Below, piece after piece: positions 5,061 through 6,002 of a DNA stretch of 6,002 nucleotides. Every line of letters starts with the position of its first letter. Within the stretch, counting starts at the first letter, position 1. This DNA is from an uncultured Collinsella sp. (GTDB lineage Bacteria; Actinomycetota; Coriobacteriia; Coriobacteriales; Coriobacteriaceae), in NCBI GenBank assembly GCA_902494945.1, contig CABUVF010000132.1, forward strand, positions 1-6,002, given 5' to 3'. Below the pieces are notes generated by a model, which was not told the DNA's origin, made no database searches, and was given only the letters and a program-made list of their open reading frames with translations. Both the position numbers and the translations under genes were made by a program.

Positions 5061-6002
5061 CTAGTGCTTGCCGCCGTGACTGTTGAGCCAGATATTGCGG
5101 CCCAGCATAAGCGCCAGCACCAGCGCGCTCACGTAGCCCATAAAGCCAATGACCGGGATACCAAACACAACCGGCTCGATGCGCGCGTAGTACACCACCG
5201 ACGAACCGATAAACAGACCGGCGATAACGATAGCCATCGACATGCGGTCGATAATCCCACCCAGCTGTCGCAGCGCCTTATCGCTGCTCATGATCTGCGT
5301 GTTCACCTTAAGCTGGCCGCGCGTGAGCATACGCGAAGCCAAGCCCAGATACTCGGCCGCCTCGAGCGAGCCTTTTGCCGCGCGATAGCTGCTCGCGGCA
5401 AGATCGCGTCCCATATCACGCACGCGCGCATAGGTGCTCTTCTCGTTTTTGATATGCGTCTGGATTATCTGGATCATGTTGACGTTGGGCATATACTCAG
5501 TCAGCAGGCCCTCGAGCGTCACCATGCCGCGGGCAAACATCGTTACCACGCTCGGCAGCTCAACGTCGTTTTTGCGCGCCAGGTTTAACAGCGAGGTCAA
5601 AAACTCGCCGATATCCAGATCCTTCAGGTCAAGGCCCGCAAAGTCAGCCACGATAAAGTCCAAATCGGACAAAAAGGCCGAATGATCGAGCTCAGCCGAG
5701 TCGCCACGCGTCACGGCGAAGCGCATGAGCGAATCCTTGAGCTTGGGCACGTCACCCTCGGCCACGGCGAAAATCATGTCCTTGACGATACCGCGATCGT
5801 GACTCGACATGCGTCCGACCATGCCCAAGTCGATAAAGTAAACGATGCCGTCCTTGAGAATAATGTTTCCCGCATGCGGGTCGGCATGGAAAAAGCCGTC
5901 ATCGAGCACCTGCGTCGAGTAGTCCTCGACGATTGCGGCACCGATCTTTTCCAAGTCATAGCCCTCGGCCACCAAGCGTTCAGGATCGGCGATCGAAATG
6001 CC
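5061..6002 (-). CDS. AarF/UbiB (ABC1) family atypical kinase, C-terminal part
   Basis: The frame is open from the right window edge to TAG at 5061-5063, giving 313 residues; the N-terminal part lies outside the window. The TTG near 5975 is an internal leucine, since coding continues upstream through ADPERLVAEGYD. Counting from the edge, FHADPHAGNI at about 38-47 is the family's nucleotide-binding motif, and IDLGMVGR at about 57-64 holds the metal-binding Asp of the DFG-like motif. A helical region follows, and two hydrophobic segments at about 255-273 and 279-301 anchor the C-terminus in the membrane, as in UbiB/COQ8. The family has ATPase/atypical kinase activity and supports isoprenoid-quinone or lipid metabolism. 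In a Coriobacteriia-type anaerobe, menaquinone-related or phospholipid work is more likely than ubiquinone synthesis. The substrate is unknown. It ends at its own terminator and seems unrelated to the B12 operon. Confidence 0.9.
   Translation of the reverse strand, partial: GISIADPERLVAEGYDLEKIGAAIVEDYSTQVLDDGFFHADPHAGNIILKDGIVYFIDLGMVGRMSSHDRGIVKDMIFAVAEGDVPKLKDSLMRFAVTRGDSAELDHSAFLSDLDFIVADFAGLDLKDLDIGEFLTSLLNLARKNDVELPSVVTMFARGMVTLEGLLTEYMPNVNMIQIIQTHIKNEKSTYARVRDMGRDLAASSYRAAKGSLEAAEYLGLASRMLTRGQLKVNTQIMSSDKALRQLGGIIDRMSMAIVIAGLFIGSSVVYYARIEPVVFGIPVIGFMGYVSALVLALMLGRNIWLNSHGGKH

Noticed and set aside
5973..5975. TTG as the start of the AarF/UbiB gene
   Set aside because: The frame continues upstream to the window edge with sensible protein sequence, and the conserved N-terminal kinase lobe is missing, so the gene is cut by the edge.

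Overview
This window is ordinary bacterial chromosome, and the best fit is a high-GC Gram-positive gut actinobacterium of the class Coriobacteriia, possibly Collinsella-like. That placement is inference. It rests on codon choice, the lack of outer-membrane features, and large secreted Ser/Lys/Asp-rich surface proteins carrying DUF4430 and InlB B-repeat domains. No marker gene proves the genus.

Layout: bases 1-123 hold the tail of a + strand gene for a small membrane-associated protein of unknown family, closed by a strong terminator at 150-183. Everything else reads on the minus strand. Convergent with that tail is a two-gene operon transcribed from about 4950 down to 223. It has a promoter, a cobalamin (B12) riboswitch at about 4795-4950, and a leader of about 165 nt after the aptamer. 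The first gene is a very large surface protein (4629-1186) with a signal peptide, three DUF4430 domains, a PQQ-type beta-propeller, an InlB B-repeat, a low-complexity stalk and a C-terminal membrane anchor. The second is a smaller DUF4430 protein with an N-terminal membrane anchor (1185-283). Its GTG start directly abuts the stop of the first gene. A terminator at 223-260 ends the operon. Upstream, 5061-6002 holds the C-terminal part of an AarF/UbiB (ABC1) atypical kinase with its own terminator at 4982-5009.

How the parts fit: DUF4430 is the fold of the C-terminal domain of the animal cobalamin carriers intrinsic factor and transcobalamin. A seven-bladed propeller (BtuG) is the surface B12-capture protein of Bacteroides. 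Here both folds appear in one exported protein whose mRNA begins with a cobalamin riboswitch, followed by a second anchored DUF4430 protein. The simplest reading is a Gram-positive surface system for capturing cobalamin or other corrinoids, switched off when B12 is plentiful. The riboswitch and the domains are read from sequence; the binding function is inferred.

A second notable signal is a sharp codon-usage block at 3841-4197. It covers just the first DUF4430 repeat, where 118 of 120 codons end in G or C, against about half in the flanks. This suggests that the domain was recently swapped in by recombination.
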